Origin: an uncultured Clostridia bacterium
GTDB taxonomy: Bacteria > Bacillota > Clostridia > Lachnospirales > Anaerotignaceae
Direction: 5' to 3'
NCBI GenBank assembly: GCA_947036475.1
Contig: CAMQRG010000119.1
Coordinates: 1 to 6,262, forward strand
Length of the DNA: 6,262 nt
In this document: positions 5,563 through 6,262 of the stretch, piece by piece
How positions within the stretch are numbered: the stretch's first letter is position 1
Layout: each line of letters opens with the position of its first letter
The notes under the pieces: model-generated
What the model was told of the DNA's origin: nothing
Seen by the model: the letters and a program-made list of their open reading frames with translations, nothing else
Databases searched by the model: none
Translations under genes and position numbers: made by a program

Positions 5563-5591
5563 TTGACGGCAAAAAAACAGGGGTCTATAAT
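5563..5591 (+). promoter_or_regulatory. Promoter of the threonine ammonia-lyase gene
   Basis: TTGACG (5563-5568), a 17-base spacer and a perfect TATAAT (5586-5591). Transcription would start near 5598, about 62 bases before the ATG. That leader is too short for a T-box or a classical leader-peptide attenuator. Confidence 0.85.
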
Positions 5592-5608
5592 AAAAACGTA
5601 TTTGAGGC

Positions 5609-5632
5609 GGGTACATTTACATAAAATGTCCC
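5609..5632 (+). other. Leader hairpin before the threonine ammonia-lyase gene
   Basis: GGG (5609-5611) pairs with CCC (5630-5632), and ACATTT (5613-5618) with AAATGT (5624-5629), leaving T5612 bulged and an ACATA loop. It ends 12 bases before the ribosome site GGGAG (5645-5649). As RNA it might affect stability or translation; as DNA the dyad lies just after the transcription start, where a repressor could act. Confidence 0.45.
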
Positions 5633-5659
5633 TAGCATAAGAACGGGAGTGGTTGAATA

Positions 5660-6262
5660 ATGTTGACTTTGGATATGATTCAGGAAGCAAGAAAAGTTTT
5701 GAGCGACGTGGCAAGGGTTACGCCTTTGTTCCAGTCGAACGTTATTAATCCGGAAGCTGATGTATATATCAAGTGTGAAAATATGCAGGTAACGGGTTCT
5801 TTCAAGCTGCGCGGCGCTTACTATAAAACGGCAAACCTGACAGACGAAGAAGCGAAACATGGTGTGATTGCATGCTCTGCTGGCAACCATGCACAGGGTG
5901 TTGCTCTGGCAGCGCAGAAAAAGGGCATTAAGTCCGTTATCTGTATGCCCGCAGGCGCACCTCTGGCAAAGGTTGAGGCAACAAAGAGTTATGGTGCAGA
6001 AGTTGTTCTGGTACCCGGCGTATACGACGATGCGGCGGCAAAGGCTGAGGAATTACAGAAGGAAAAGGGCTATACATTCCTGCACCCCTTCAACGATGAT
6101 TATGTAATGGCTGGGCAGGGTACAGTAGGTCTGGAAATTCTGGATAAACTGCCCGATGCGGAAGTTGTTCTGGTTCCTATCGGCGGCGGCGGCCTGATCA
6201 GCGGCGTTGCCTGTGCAATCAAAAGCATTAACCCCAACTGCAAGGTTTACGGCGTGCAGGCG
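5660..6262 (+). CDS. ilvA: Threonine ammonia-lyase (threonine dehydratase), 3'-truncated by window
   Basis: This PLP-dependent fold-type II enzyme converts L-threonine to 2-oxobutanoate and ammonia, either as the first step of isoleucine synthesis (IlvA) or in threonine breakdown (TdcB). The 201 visible residues contain the PLP-binding lysine Lys49 in SFKLRGAY, the SAGNHAQG loop (73-80) that contacts the substrate and cofactor, and the glycine loop GGGGLISG (175-182) that holds the PLP phosphate. The frame is open to the last base. The full protein should be about 330-410 residues. Whether it carries a C-terminal ACT regulatory domain, which would separate biosynthetic from catabolic forms, cannot be seen. 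The ATG at 5660 has GGGAG ten bases upstream and the usual short N-terminus. A serine dehydratase or racemase of the same fold is a less likely alternative. It has its own promoter, so it is not in the HxlR-family operon. Confidence 0.9.
   Translation, partial: MLTLDMIQEARKVLSDVARVTPLFQSNVINPEADVYIKCENMQVTGSFKLRGAYYKTANLTDEEAKHGVIACSAGNHAQGVALAAQKKGIKSVICMPAGAPLAKVEATKSYGAEVVLVPGVYDDAAAKAEELQKEKGYTFLHPFNDDYVMAGQGTVGLEILDKLPDAEVVLVPIGGGGLISGVACAIKSINPNCKVYGVQA

Noticed and set aside
5592..5659. A T-box or amino-acid attenuator before the threonine ammonia-lyase gene
   Set aside because: The leader is only about 62 bases, has no T-box core motif and no leader peptide or terminator/antiterminator pair.

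Overview
The window looks like one end of a contig from a Gram-positive anaerobe of the class Clostridia (Bacillota). This rests on the trigger factor–clpP–clpX gene order, strong GGAGG-type ribosome binding sites, sigma-A promoters with 17–18 base spacers, and a HxlR-type regulator. The genus cannot be fixed from the sequence alone. The first 35 bases are not genomic: they are an Illumina Nextera read-1 adapter ending in the Tn5 mosaic end, and they cut into the trigger factor gene.

Layout: (1) 38-1222, trigger factor, missing about 39 N-terminal residues. (2) 1223-1714, a 492-base gap with no credible gene but packed with foldable sequence: two opposite-facing copies of a roughly 70-base element (1229-1299 on the minus strand, 1507-1576 on the plus strand), a decayed third copy, a three-way-junction fold, a possible terminator and a weak clpP promoter. 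(3) 1715-3610, clpP and clpX, six bases apart, encoding the ClpXP protease. (4) 3611-3866, a hairpin cluster and a strong terminator that can serve both strands. (5) 3867-4781, minus strand, a lipoprotein that appears to be a metallo-beta-lactamase-fold protein with most metal ligands lost. (6) 4782-5006, a divergent promoter region with a tandem 12-base repeat spaced 21 bases. (7) 5007-5351, a HxlR-family regulator. (8) 5352-5659, a probable terminator, a strong promoter and a leader hairpin. (9) 5660-6262, the N-terminal half of a threonine ammonia-lyase, running off the window.

Trigger factor, ClpP and ClpX form the protein folding and turnover block: trigger factor meets nascent chains at the ribosome exit, and ClpX unfolds substrates and feeds them to the ClpP chamber. 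The HxlR regulator and the divergent lipoprotein look like a regulator–target pair, because the repeat lies between their promoters. The threonine ammonia-lyase has its own promoter and is probably an independent unit.

Most of the coding content is ordinary. The items most worth following are the covarying intergenic element in the trigger factor–clpP gap and the HxlR/pseudo-hydrolase lipoprotein pair.
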